Assembly: GCA_007449985.2 (NCBI GenBank)
Contig: VIIQ02000004.1
Coordinates: 124,001-188,000 of the forward strand
Direction of reading: 5' to 3'
Origin: Desmodesmus armatus
Lineage: Eukaryota; Chlorophyta; Chlorophyceae; Sphaeropleales; Scenedesmaceae
DNA length: 64,000 nt
Made by a program: the position numbers and the translations under genes. The stretch's first letter is position 1, and every line of letters begins with the position of its first letter. Below are positions 35,600 to 45,760 of this stretch, one piece after another. The notes below the pieces were generated by a model. It saw only the letters and a program-made list of their open reading frames with translations. It did no database searches and had not been told where the DNA came from.

Positions 35600-37821
35600 A
35601 TGGGCAAGAACAGGAGGCAGCAAACCAGCTGCTGCAGCAGCTGCAGACAAAAGCAGGTGCGCTCAAGGAAGGCCGCAGCACCCCTGAGCTTCTACAGTAT
35701 TACACTGATGGCTATAGCAGCGTTCGGACCGGTTTGCGCGCTGGTGTGCAGTGGAGGTGAAGCGCAGCTGGGGACATGCAGTCAAGTGAAAGTGAGGCAC
35801 ATACTGTGTGAGAAACACTCCAAGGTGGGCGAGTCCAATGCTATGCATACTATGTCTTTTGCTGCAATGACCTTCCCAGCGCTGGTGGGTGAAGCTTATT
35901 ATATCTGTGTCTCTTGACATCAAGTCTGACAGGTGGCTGCAGCAACAACAGGTCGGAGCTGAAGGCAGCATTCATGTGCAAATCATGGCAACTTCCACTT
36001 GCAACTCACTGAAAATTTTCAGGTGATGGAGGCACTTGCAAAGGTCCAAGCTGGGGAAAGGTTTGAGACAGTGAGTGCCGCCACCACACACAGCATCGAT
36101 ACATGCCAAGTGCCCGCCGTTGCTGCTGTGCCAGCGGGACCTTGCAATATCCGGAAGAGCATTATGCTTGTGTACAGATGGTTCTTCACGGGTTCATCTT
36201 CACCGTTTGTAAGCATATGCATTTGCGGTGGACACTCAACTGAGGGGGTACATCAATGTCACGACAGGTGGCGCAGACGTACTCAGAAGATGCTGCAAGA
36301 AAAGGAGGAGACCTTGGATGGAAGCGGCGCAATGAGGTGGGGGGCAGCCGCTGCTTCATTGCATCAAATCTTCAAGGTGGTGTGGTGTGGCTGTGAGCAT
36401 GTGTGCCACCTTCAAGCTAGCATGCACAACTGCATTCGTGGCGCGTCCTGTCAGGTGACGTTTGCTGCGCCAAGTTTCAAGAAGTTTGCTTCTGTGCTTG
36501 CTGTTGCAGCTGGTGGGGCCGTTTGCTGATGCAGCTTCAAGCTACAGGTGATCATGCTGCTGTGCACTGGTTTAACCAGCAAACCCGTACCTCAAAAGGT
36601 CTACGCCCCACTTAGTCCGTCACACAGACCCCCCTGCTGCTCTTAAACGTGTTGTGCTTGGTACGGTGCTCGTGATGGCAATGGAGGTGCATACGCCAGC
36701 TCACCTCGTCCGTTGGACGTCTGCACTTGGTATGAAGGCCTCCCAGAGCGTAGTTGGATGTGGAAACTTGCGTCTGCCTGGTTGACAGTGTTGAGACACT
36801 GCACTGCGAAACCAGCGACAAGCTGAGCGAAACGAGATGTCAAACTGACATACAGAAGGTAGTTGTGCACGGCACGGACGATTGGCATGGCAGATCTGCT
36901 GCGTGTAGTGACACCCAGGGTTTTATGTGACGTTCGGGAACGAGGGTGACACATGTAGACTAGGATGAAGTTGTGCCAGTTTAACACTGTTACTGCTGCG
37001 GCACAAAGTAAAAGGCACCATCAGTTGGTCCTCCGACGATGCTACTGGACACATGTACAGGGTGTAGCAAGCAGAATGTGCTGCAGTCCGTCAGCGGTCA
37101 ACGATACAGCATCAATGTAGATCGTACAGCTAGCACAATTAATGGAGAGTCAAATCCAGCACGTCCAGGTGTACAAACGGAATTCGGTTCAGGCCCCGGT
37201 TGATGATGACCAGACTGCAATCGACAGTCACCATTATCTTGCACGTTGCAGACCGATTTGGTGTAAGGTTAGCACATAAAACATACGTGCATGTTTGTGG
37301 TTGCAGCCGTGGTGCTTTGGGGTAAGTGGGCTACTGCTGCAGGTTGATCACCAGTTGGTGTGTTCAGCATAGTGCTGCAACGGACAAGCCGGGACCGTAT
37401 CGGAGGTATGTGCATACAGTATATGACATTGACAAAGTATCAGCAGCTTCGGTGCAGTATACAAAAACGCCGTATAAAATGGTGTCAGTGGGGCACTTAT
37501 TATATCAACACCAATACCAATACCAGCAAACGCATTTCGTCGTGGTATGCCGGGCTTGTTGCAGGTGTTCACAGCTTCAAGCGGCTGCCACTGTCAACCA
37601 CAAGGGAGAATGACTGTACAACAGTATCAAGCCTAATCACTGCGGTTTGCAGCACCTGCCACTGCTCTGCACTGTATAGGCTCGTACTGCAGTCCTGTCA
37701 TGCTGAAACTGGATGTTTGCAATCTAATGTTATGTTGCGCGTGCAGGTTGGGCAGATGAGTGAACCAGTCAAGACACAATTTGGCTACCACTTGATCCTG
37801 TGTGAGGGTCGGAAAGTGTGA
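35600..37821 (+). CDS. Pin4/Par14-type parvulin peptidyl-prolyl isomerase, with frame lesions
   Basis: Exons: 35600-35656, 35782-35824, 36023-36070, 36268-36336, 36510-36547, 37747-37821 (~110 codons). Conserved parvulin blocks: 'VKVRHILCEKHSK', 'VMEALAKVQAGERFET', 'VAQTYSEDAARKGGDLGW', 'LVGPFADAA', 'VGQMSEPVKTQFGYHLIL', 'CEGRK'. Small parvulins of this type act in nucleus, cytosol or mitochondria. Exon 1 has an ATG in one frame and a 'GSKPAAAAAADKS'-like Par14 leader one frame over, implying an extra base near 35613-35617. Alternatively, retention of the 125-nt intron 1 keeps the ATG frame into exon 2. Exon 5 lacks one base near 36535; with it, 'DAAFKLQ' would run into exon 6. TGTAA (37826-37830) follows the stop. 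Intron 5 is 1.2 kb, far longer than the others. Confidence 0.82.
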
Positions 37822-38997
37822 CAGTTGTAACTCTAAGCCTTTGCCCTACTGTCTGCTGCCGCAGCAGGCTGCGGCAGCAGGTGATACATACTGGGCAGTA
37901 CCCTGACTGTGAGTAAGCATGGCAAGTCAACAGTATATCATCATCTGTTGCAATTGACTTCAACAACTGTACGCAGCACAAGAACTACTAGCTAGTACTG
38001 GTTAGTCACCAGCAGCAGGGTGGAGATTACTCCAGCCAATCAGTACATCGAAGCTAAGTGCATAAACGAGGGACAGTATGCTCTGCTGGCAGGGTGCCAG
38101 TGCCGAGTGCCACTGGCAGAGCAACAAAAAGGTGGGGGTGTACAGTGTTCAGGGAAGTAGTCAGCTGACACAATGCATACACGCCAACTGAGACACCAAC
38201 TGAGACATGCAACAGCATGAGCCACTACCGTGGCATGGCACTTCATACATGCAATGTGCAAGATCAGGCCTCCAATTTCTTGGTATGTGCCAGCTGCTAA
38301 TAGCACCCAAAGTTTGGGTGCTATTGTGTCCCAAACCCTGTGCGGGCAGGGGAAGAATGTGTATGTACACAATCGCCACACATCAATGGCAGCGCTACCA
38401 CGATTGAATCAGATGACATCCTAAGGTGGAGACATAGCGGTATCCACACCCACATTGGTGGTTCACAATGTGGTGGCAACACCTTTTCAAAGCTTCTTGT
38501 TTGAAACAATGCAGCAAGGCAGCCATTATCAGCAGCCAGAAGCAACATAACACTCGTGTACAGAAGTAGGGACTTGACAGCCAGGATCCGATAGGTGAGA
38601 GCACCAAAGAGTAACCACAAGCAAATCAGACACACAGATTCATACTAAGCAGGCATGCCAGGCGCAATGTCATCTTGTGGAGAGTGTGCGCGACAGCAGG
38701 TTGCTCTGCATGCCACAACTGTGATAGAACACAAGCAGGTGCGTCCACAGAATCAGGAACTTCCCCGGGGATATTGGACAATCGGCTAGTACATCATGGC
38801 GGAGGGTCGGCATCTCTTCCAGAACACAATTGGCACAAGCACTCAACTTGGGGCACAAATACCTGATGCTTCCATTGGAGCATGCCGCATGCACGCAGCA
38901 CTGTATAGTGCATCAGCTGTGCGGCAGCATGCGTGCCTGCAAGGCAAGTGCCTAAATGGCAAGGGACTTGCCAGCCAACACAAACAAAACTGTAGCC
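37822..38997. other. Intergenic
   Basis: Between the Pin4-like gene and the LTR retrotransposon. No supported gene, RNA or repeat. Confidence 0.4.
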
Positions 38998-39515
38998 TGA
39001 AAGGGGGGATGCCGGTGTGGTCGGGTGCCTTTGTGCACAACGGGTGGCAGGATAGCAGGCAGTGGCAGAGAGGGGAAGGGGTGTTGCTAGCTTCACTGCC
39101 TTAGGCTGTGCGTTGTGCTGGCCCTGAGGGACTCACACCAGGCACTAACCCCTTTGCTGTTGGGGGGTGTTGAGCTGTAGATGAGGTGTGTACAGCTGTG
39201 GGGACTTTGAATCGACAGAACTGTTGAGAGTTTGAACACTCTTTGACTCAGAGACTCTCGAGCTGTGTGTTGATAGCTTGCTGCTCTGCTGTTTGCTCAG
39301 ACAGGCAGGATAATAGAAAAGCGAGCCTCAATCAGAGCAGTAGCTCAAGTGGCTTGTTGGACTCAGAAACCGTGGACCGTTTGTTACACAGAGAAAACAG
39401 GCCTTAGCCTGTGGAGGACTTAGCCTCAAAACGAGTCACCCTTTCTGTGAAGGGGAAGAAGCTCTCTGGGCTGCTTTGGCCTGGCTGTCTTGAGAAAATG
39501 GCTGGGGATGCCCGC

Positions 39516-39523
39516 CTTATATA
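39516..39523 (-). promoter_or_regulatory. LTR TATA box (left copy; equivalent at 43784-43791)
   Basis: CACTATATAAGGCGGG on the minus strand is a canonical TATA context facing the gag direction. Confidence 0.6.
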
Positions 39524-39598
39524 GTGCTGGCAGGGCTAAACCCCAGGTGCACAAACCACAAAGTAACAGCACTAGAGGCTTCCAAGCCTCCAATGCTA

Positions 39599-39687
39599 GA
39601 AGCTTCTGGGTACCGGAAGCTTCCAAACCTCCGATGCTGGAAGCTTCTGAGTGCCAGAAGCTTCCAAACCTCTCATGCTGAAGCTTC
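39599..39687 (-). promoter_or_regulatory. Cluster of five GAAGCTTC motifs (HSE-like) in the LTR
   Basis: GAAGCTTC at 39599, 39616, 39640, 39657 and 39680 (right LTR copies are 4268 bp further). Each fits the heat-shock-factor inverted pair nGAAnnTTCn. In element orientation they lie about 75-165 bp upstream of the TATA box. Spacing alternates 17/24/17/23. Confidence 0.6.
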
Positions 39688-40407
39688 TGCAGCTTCCATC
39701 TGCTCAATATGCATCAGAGGGGCAAACTGACCCCTTCATGCTACAACTTACTCAACAATCATCCTGCATCTCCACGCACATTGCCAAACTGCGGCCGGCA
39801 CCAAAAGCTTCGATGCTGCTGACGCCTTGCGTATGTCAGACATGCTGTGCTCCGCTTCTCGAAGGTCAGACATTGCGCAGGAGCTCACGAGGCTTCCTCG
39901 AGGCGATGGTTACAGCCGTACGTTGTTCCAAACATCTTCAAAGCCAACCTGCACTTGCTTGAAGCCATTAGAGTGCAGACTGCCGTGCCAGGGTCCGTCA
40001 AGGTCAACGAACGGTCAAACATGCAGTACATACGCATTGACTGCACATACGCGGCTGGATTACTCGTTGTTAGCACGGTCACTACGTATCACTGGCGCCA
40101 CTCGTTGTTGCGCGACAGCTGTAGCAGCCCACACACACAACAAGGCCGTCCCGGCCGCATGGCTCCAGGTGGTCATGACTCTGCAGGAAACGTGTACTCA
40201 ACTGCAGCATGCACTTTGTGCAAAACATGGTGGCAGGTGAGTCTGATCAAAGTATATGCAACCTGTACCCAATTCCACAAAGAGAAAAGGCCTGGTCCCT
40301 GGCACAGCAACAGCAGCTTGACCGCATCCAGCACCTAAACGAGGGGCGGGGTCTGCCCCCTCCCACAAGTGGCCTGGGCCCCAGGCCATCCTGGATGATG
40401 CAATTAG

Positions 40408-40812
40408 CTAAGGTGTTGAGGGCTCAGGAGGGTCAGAATTGTCCTCCTGCTCTGCTGAGTCAGCCGCTGGCTCTTCTTCAAGGTCACTGGGGATGTAACT
40501 CTCGAGCTCAGCCCTGACTGCAGCATTCCGAGCTGCCATGGCAATAGCCTCGATGCAAGGTACTCCCTCGCGCAGGAAGGTTTGCAGCCAGTGCTGAAGT
40601 TCCTCATCAGCAACGTCGATCATGTGCTGCAGGCTCATGCCATCAACGACGATCTCGTAGGGCATGTCAAAGCAAGAATTCCTTGTGTTATAGCACGATT
40701 GTGTGCACTGGCGGTCTGCAGTGCGCAGACGGGAACAGGAAACAGGGAGCAACAAGCTGCGATCCTCAAAACCGAGATTGAAACCCGACGCAGATTCGAG
40801 AGCACGCCACAA
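40408..40812 (-). CDS. Second small ORF of the LTR element, unknown
   Basis: 134 codons from the first Met; a better start may be the internal Met of 'MPYEIVVDGMSLQHMIDVAD'. The rest is helical and acidic, ending in a Glu/Asp/Pro-rich tail ('EEEPAADSAEQEDNSDPPEP'). It lies downstream of gag on the same strand within the element. No family is recognised; it may be an element-specific accessory protein or a pol remnant. Confidence 0.4.
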   Translation of the reverse strand: MWRALESASGFNLGFEDRSLLLPVSCSRLRTADRQCTQSCYNTRNSCFDMPYEIVVDGMSLQHMIDVADEELQHWLQTFLREGVPCIEAIAMAARNAAVRAELESYIPSDLEEEPAADSAEQEDNSDPPEPSTP

Positions 40813-41056
40813 TGGTACATGGTCTCTGCTGGTATGACGTCTGGTGTGTGTACATCGTCTGCAAGCTCTCTCGGGAGTTGTTGGTACTGCTCCACGTGAT
40901 CACTGATCTGGCCTTGCCACGTTTGTCAGTGTCGAAACGGGATCGTCTCGTTGTGCATTTCGTAACCTTGTATTTTTTTTTGGAACTTATAAATGGTTCA
41001 AAGTCTGAAGGCACTCTTGGCTTGGACAGCAGGCAGCTCAGCCTGCTGCTTGGAAC

Positions 41057-43087
41057 TCAAGCTTGAACAGCAGGCAGCTGCTGCTTCTGGTAGGGCACCA
41101 GCAGCTTGGAACTGGTCACTGGCCACCGTCTGCCAGCCGAACCTTCGATGATTGCCCTTCTGGTGCCATCAATGTGCTGTGTCAGCCAGTACGGATCTTT
41201 CACCGCTGTGCAGCGGCGCTGCCTTGATGAGGTAGGTTGCTTGAACAGCACAGACGCACGTGCAGGCATTGCCTGTGCAGGGGTGCAGCTGCCACGGTGC
41301 TTTCGCAGATCGTACTCAGTTTGATTGCCATTGGAACGTTTCTTTTCTGGTGAACGGATACCCTGTTTGGGCTCCGTCTGTGTCTCTTCCTGTGGGGCAG
41401 GCAGCGTGGCAGACAGTGAAGTACCGCTGCTGGTAGTGATGTGATCACTTGGTTCGATCACAATAGCTTCAGAAGACAGTATGGCACCAGGTGAGGGAGC
41501 TGTGGGCCCACACAAATCGCACGGTGGGTCCAGGGGTGCGTGACTGTTGCCAGTGGTGTGCTGATTTTCTGCCCGAGTCCAGGTGTGGATATGTTGTATG
41601 ACCTGATGGGCACTGGAGTGGGTGGACTTCAGGGAGATGCCTTCAAGCATGTTGATCTGGTCCATGGCACCTGCTGCGCCAGTACTTGCACCCTCAAAAG
41701 GATAGCCACCTGTGATGCAGCCTTCTGCCTTTGTATCAGTGGGGCCAAACTGGGTGTCCAAGTTGAGGCGGCCTAAGCAGTCAAGGGTGACCTCACTGGT
41801 GCTGGCTCCATTGTCATTGAAGCGGCTTACCATCTTGTCATTGATGCTTGCCTGGATTATGCAGGTCGATCTCTTGGGTAGCACCTGTACTGGATGGCAG
41901 TCGTGCAGCCTGGTGGCATGTGCCTCAGTAGCAGGTGGCTTTTCAACGACAGCCAGCCCTGCATTGGAGCCCTGGGGTGCCTCAGGATCTGCAGGTATGG
42001 ATGTAGGAGTGCTCCTGTTGGTGCCAGCTGGGTTAGACGCGATGTCACAGGGCTGGCACTGTGGCGGGACACCGTGCAGCACAGGGTGGGAGGTGTACTG
42101 CGCCTTGGCAGCCAAGTCAAGAGACTGGGAACCAGATGTGTCAGCAGCTGCATGCTTGCTTGGGGCGTTCTTGTATGTGAGCTCACGTTCAGCTGGGCAC
42201 TTTGCAGGCAGGGAGTCAAGAGGCTCCTGATCCAGGCCCTCCATGTCTGCACGGCCATCGTCCCAGTCGTGGGACATGTAATTCAGCTGAGCAAACTCGC
42301 TGTTGCGCTCCTGCTGCTGTCTGAATGCGCAACACAGGGCCCTGAACTCTCGATCCTTTTCCTGCATTTGTTGGAAGAAATTGAGCTCAAAGCGTTGGAT
42401 GTCTTCTGCCAGCTCCAGCAAAGCTGAATCCACAGCTGAAGTAGATGAATGTACCGCAGCAGGTGGGTACTGAGCAGGGGGTTGGCGGTAATGCCTGTTT
42501 GAACGCCTGTTGTGATTGGGCCTGTCCCTGCATGGTGGCCAGTGGGGCTGAAGGGTGTCAGCATAGAGTATGCTGTCGTCAGGAGGGGCATGCATGTCGG
42601 CCCAGAAGTTGCAGAACTTGACGATATCTTCGATGCTGTCCAGGCGCTGTCTGGCTACTTCACAAGTCAGCTCAGGCAGGAGCCTCTGTGTGAAGTTGTA
42701 GACAAGGGGCTCATCTTCCTTTCGCCCTGCCTGTGCTGCGTTTTGCAGGTAGCGATCTGCAAACTCCTGTACAGACTCATTGGGTTGCTGCCAGCAGCGC
42801 TCCAGGCGGGAGATTGCAGAGGCCTTAGACTCGCCATAGCGGGAGTGCAGTTGCTCTTGAAATTCAGACCAGTTGGGAAACTGGTGGCCGCGAGCCCAGC
42901 TTCTGGAAGGGCCAGCAAGCTTGATTTTTGCTATTTTCAGTGAGGTGCTGTCTGGTACATCGTACAAGTCAGCAACCTCTTGTATTGAATCAAGCCACAT
43001 GCTGGGGTCTTGTGACCCATCAAAGTGCTCTATGGTGTTGAGAACATGTCCAAGGGGCGAACCCCAGTGGTCGTCAGAAGTGTCCAT
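41057..43087 (-). CDS. Retrotransposon Gag polyprotein with degenerate protease-like segment
   Basis: 676 codons from ATG. Residues ~10-170 have the retrotransposon Gag layout: 'TIEHFDGSQDPSMWLDSIQE', 'KIKLAGPSRSWARGHQF', 'WSEFQEQLHSRYG', 'ESVQEFADRYLQNAAQAGR', 'YNFTQRLLPELTCEVAR'. A Gln/Glu-rich probable coiled coil follows near residues 215-265. Around residue 420, 'IIQASINDKMVSRFNDNGAS' resembles the start of a retropepsin domain, but the catalytic triad reads DNG rather than D(S/T)G, so activity is doubtful. The C-terminal part is basic. No zinc knuckle or polymerase is present. Capsid formation is the expected role; mobilisation would need enzymes from a relative. Confidence 0.8.
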   Translation of the reverse strand: MDTSDDHWGSPLGHVLNTIEHFDGSQDPSMWLDSIQEVADLYDVPDSTSLKIAKIKLAGPSRSWARGHQFPNWSEFQEQLHSRYGESKASAISRLERCWQQPNESVQEFADRYLQNAAQAGRKEDEPLVYNFTQRLLPELTCEVARQRLDSIEDIVKFCNFWADMHAPPDDSILYADTLQPHWPPCRDRPNHNRRSNRHYRQPPAQYPPAAVHSSTSAVDSALLELAEDIQRFELNFFQQMQEKDREFRALCCAFRQQQERNSEFAQLNYMSHDWDDGRADMEGLDQEPLDSLPAKCPAERELTYKNAPSKHAAADTSGSQSLDLAAKAQYTSHPVLHGVPPQCQPCDIASNPAGTNRSTPTSIPADPEAPQGSNAGLAVVEKPPATEAHATRLHDCHPVQVLPKRSTCIIQASINDKMVSRFNDNGASTSEVTLDCLGRLNLDTQFGPTDTKAEGCITGGYPFEGASTGAAGAMDQINMLEGISLKSTHSSAHQVIQHIHTWTRAENQHTTGNSHAPLDPPCDLCGPTAPSPGAILSSEAIVIEPSDHITTSSGTSLSATLPAPQEETQTEPKQGIRSPEKKRSNGNQTEYDLRKHRGSCTPAQAMPARASVLFKQPTSSRQRRCTAVKDPYWLTQHIDGTRRAIIEGSAGRRWPVTSSKLLVPYQKQQLPAVQA

Positions 43088-43246
43088 GCGATGGACTTGT
43101 AGTTGTTGTAGTGGATGTCACTTGTCGAGATGTCACTTGTTGGTGGAGCCCACCTTGTAATGTAGCGGGAGTAGCGGGAGAATGATGCGCAGGGAAGCGT
43201 AGTCACAGGTTGTCACGCGGAAGCGACAGCCTCTGCCTCAGCAGAA

Positions 43247-43264
43247 GGCCTGTCTCAGCTGCCA
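43247..43264 (-). other. Putative tRNA primer-binding site
   Basis: TGGCAGCTGAGACAGG begins one base inside the 5' LTR end. It starts with TGG, complementary to a tRNA CCA end. The primer tRNA is not identified. Confidence 0.45.
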
Positions 43265-43265
43265 C

Positions 43266-44359
43266 TGAAAGGGGGGATGCCGGTGTGGTCGGGTGCCTTT
43301 GTGCACAACGGGTGGCAGGATAGCAGGCAGTGGCAGAGAGGGGAAGGGGTGTTGCTAGCTTCACTGCCTTAGGCTGTGCGTTGTGCTGGCCCTGAGGGAC
43401 TCACACCAGGCACTAACCCTTTGCTGTTGGGGGGTGTTGAGCTGTAGATGAGGTGTGTACAGCTGTGGGGACTTTGAATCGACAGAACTGTTGAGAGTTT
43501 GAACACTCTTTGACTCAGAGACTCTCGAGCTGTGTGTTGATAGCTTGCTGCTCTGCTGTTTGCTCAGACAGGCAGGATAATAGAAAAGCGAGCCTCAATC
43601 AGAGCAGTAGCTCAAGTGGCTTGTTGGACTCAGAAACCGTGGACCGTTTGTTACACAGAGAAAACAGGCCTTAGCCTGTAGGAGGACTTAGCCTCAAAAC
43701 GAGTCACCCTTTCTGTGAAGGGGAAGAAGCTCTCTAGGCTGCTTTGGCCTGGCTGTCTTGAGAAAATGGCTGGGGATGCCCGCCTTATATAGTGCTGGCA
43801 GGGCTAAACCCCAGGTGCACAAACCACAAAGTAACAGCACTAGAGGCTTCCAAGCCTCCAATGCTAGAAGCTTCTGGGTACCGGAAGCTTCCAAACCTCC
43901 GATGCTGGAAGCTTCTGAGTGCCAGAAGCTTCCAAACCTCTCATGCTGAAGCTTCTGCAGCTTCCATCTGCTCAATATGCATCAGAGGGGCAAACTGACC
44001 CCTTCATGCTACAACTTACTCAACAATCATCCTGCATCTCCACGCACATTGCCAAACTGCGGCCGGCACCAAAAGCTTCGATGCTGCTGACGCCTTGCGT
44101 ATGTCAGACATGCTGTGCTCCGCTTCTCGAAGGTCAGACATTGCGCAGGAGCTCACGAGGCTTCCTCGAGGCGATGGTTACAGCCGTACGTTGTTCCAAA
44201 CATCTTCAAAGCCAACCTGCACTTGCTTGAAGCCATTAGAGTGCAGACTGCCGTGCCAGGGTCCGTCAAGGTCAACGAACGGTCAAACATGCAGTACATA
44301 CGCATTGACTGCACATACGCGGCTGGATTACTCGTTGTTAGCACGGTCACTACGTATCA
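43266..44359 (-). repeat. Right LTR (5' LTR of the element)
   Basis: Same length and sequence as the left copy apart from about three changes. It lies upstream of the Gag ORF in minus orientation, so it should drive transcription. Confidence 0.9.
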
Positions 44360-44365
44360 CTGGCG

Positions 44366-45760
44366 ACAAACCATCACAATCCGCTGGGTGCCACCCGCAG
44401 TGCGCAATACATGTAGTAATCAAGTGAAGATACGCTTAGGAAGGGGCAAAAATGCCACTAGGCTAGCAGACAGCAAAGCCTATGGCAATCACTTGAGGGT
44501 GCCCGACATTCAGACGACTGCCAAAACAAGATGTGCGCCACAATGCACAGGTGCCATGCAATGCAGCTCTGCCCACACGCATCCTGCACACAATATTGCC
44601 GCCACTGGCATGATGCGGCCAATTAACTCCGTATCATGCTGCACACTTGCCGTTGTCGCAGGTCTTAGCAGCCTGCAACTTAGCCTTTTCGTATGCAACA
44701 TTAAAGCAACTCTGGATCCCCGCCTTCTGGCTGTTGCACACTTCAAATTTGGCAAGCAAGATCTTGGTGTTGGAGCTGATTGCAATGCCAACCCTGTGGA
44801 GGGTCGGACCTTCATCGGAAATTTGTGCATTACTGTTTCGATGCGGCAGAAACAGTCGGTGACACCAGTCGGGCACAGCCGACTGAAACAGCGTCGGCGG
44901 GTGCCGACTGGAGGGCCCGCGGAAACAGCCGAACAGCTGAATATTCGCTAAATGCTGCGTAATTGCTGCTGTTGAGGCTGCCAAAAGGTTTATATGTTTG
45001 AATATGTTTAGTAGAGGACCGCATCAGCCTTGAGGGGCACAGAGTTGCACGGGAGGAGGCGTTACGGTCGATATGGCTGTTACAGTAGACCGTAACAGCG
45101 GCACTGTCAGGACCCGCTGTCACCAGTCGGGTGCCACGCTGCTTGAAACTGTACTGTAAGGGCTTGTACGTCTGCTTGTCCTCGATGGGCTCATAGTGTT
45201 CTGGTCTACGAGCTGTATAAGCATCATTCATTGCTTCCAGCAGCTGGTTCTACGGGTGCCAGTCTGGCAGTCTGGCAACATGCAGTGATCATTTGCCATC
45301 CAGCATGTCGATTTCAAGTTCTAAGGCTTTTCCTTGAATGCTGACTATCGAAAACAGAAATGGTGATGCAGCACTGGATGGCGTATGGCAACATAGCGCT
45401 AGCTTGAGTAAAGTCGTTGATCTGGCTGGACTTGCAAACTTGTGCCAGATCACTGTTGAATGTGTGACAGCCAAGAGAAACAACGCTTCGCAGCAGACGT
45501 TCTGCTTACATCTCAAATATTCATCAGTCACTTTGCTAGCTATCCCGTTGCGCAATCGCTGCAGGCTTTACTAGGCTGCTGTAGTTCAGACTCGCCAGAG
45601 CGCTGGTCTCTGGGTGTAACGCAGCTGCAAATATGATGGTTAGTAACATAGCACCTGTTAGAACGATTTAGAGGGCTCTTTGCGCCCTCATGGCCATGGC
45701 AGCAGTTCAGATCTGACCAAGAGCAGCAGCTGGTGGTGTGGTTGAAGCTCCGTCAACAGC
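44366..45760. other. Intergenic right of the LTR element
   Basis: Holds a dispersed CAGTCGG-rich repeat (44815-45170). On the minus strand, an open stretch ending 'KTCDNGKCAA' (44634-44830) could be the last exon of a lost gene, but it has no partner exons. Confidence 0.4.
44815..45170 (+). repeat. Dispersed repeat with CAGTCGG motifs, copy 1
   Basis: Starts CATCGGAAATTTGTGCATT and contains repeated CAGTCGG and GAAACAGC blocks. The same start and motif set appears on the minus strand at 47595-47730. Confidence 0.55.

Larger units (their letters stand above)
38998..40091 (-). repeat. Left LTR (3' LTR of the element)
   Basis: Differs from the right LTR at only about three places (one extra C near 39150, one missing A near 39410, one G/A near 39474). 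It contains the TATA box and the GAAGCTTC cluster. Confidence 0.9.
38998..44359 (-). mobile_element. Young gag-only LTR retrotransposon
   Basis: Two direct 1094-bp terminal repeats flank 3.17 kb of internal DNA. The only large internal ORF (minus) is Gag-like; no reverse transcriptase, RNase H or integrase ORF is present, so the element is non-autonomous. Minus orientation is supported by the ORF, by TATATAAG in the LTR, and by a tRNA primer site next to the right LTR. The LTRs read TGATACG...TTTCA in element orientation. The six bases CTGGCG after the left LTR also follow the right one, so the exact edge could be 6 bp further out. I find no target-site duplication. Confidence 0.88.

Noticed and set aside
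39426..39707. Identical 93-codon ORFs in both LTRs
   Set aside because: They cover the promoter elements and contain the GAAGCTTC repeats; no reason to think they are translated.
38998..44365. Target-site duplication flanking the LTR element
   Set aside because: Flanks (GTAGCC on the left, CTGGCG or ACAAA on the right) do not match at any plausible boundary.
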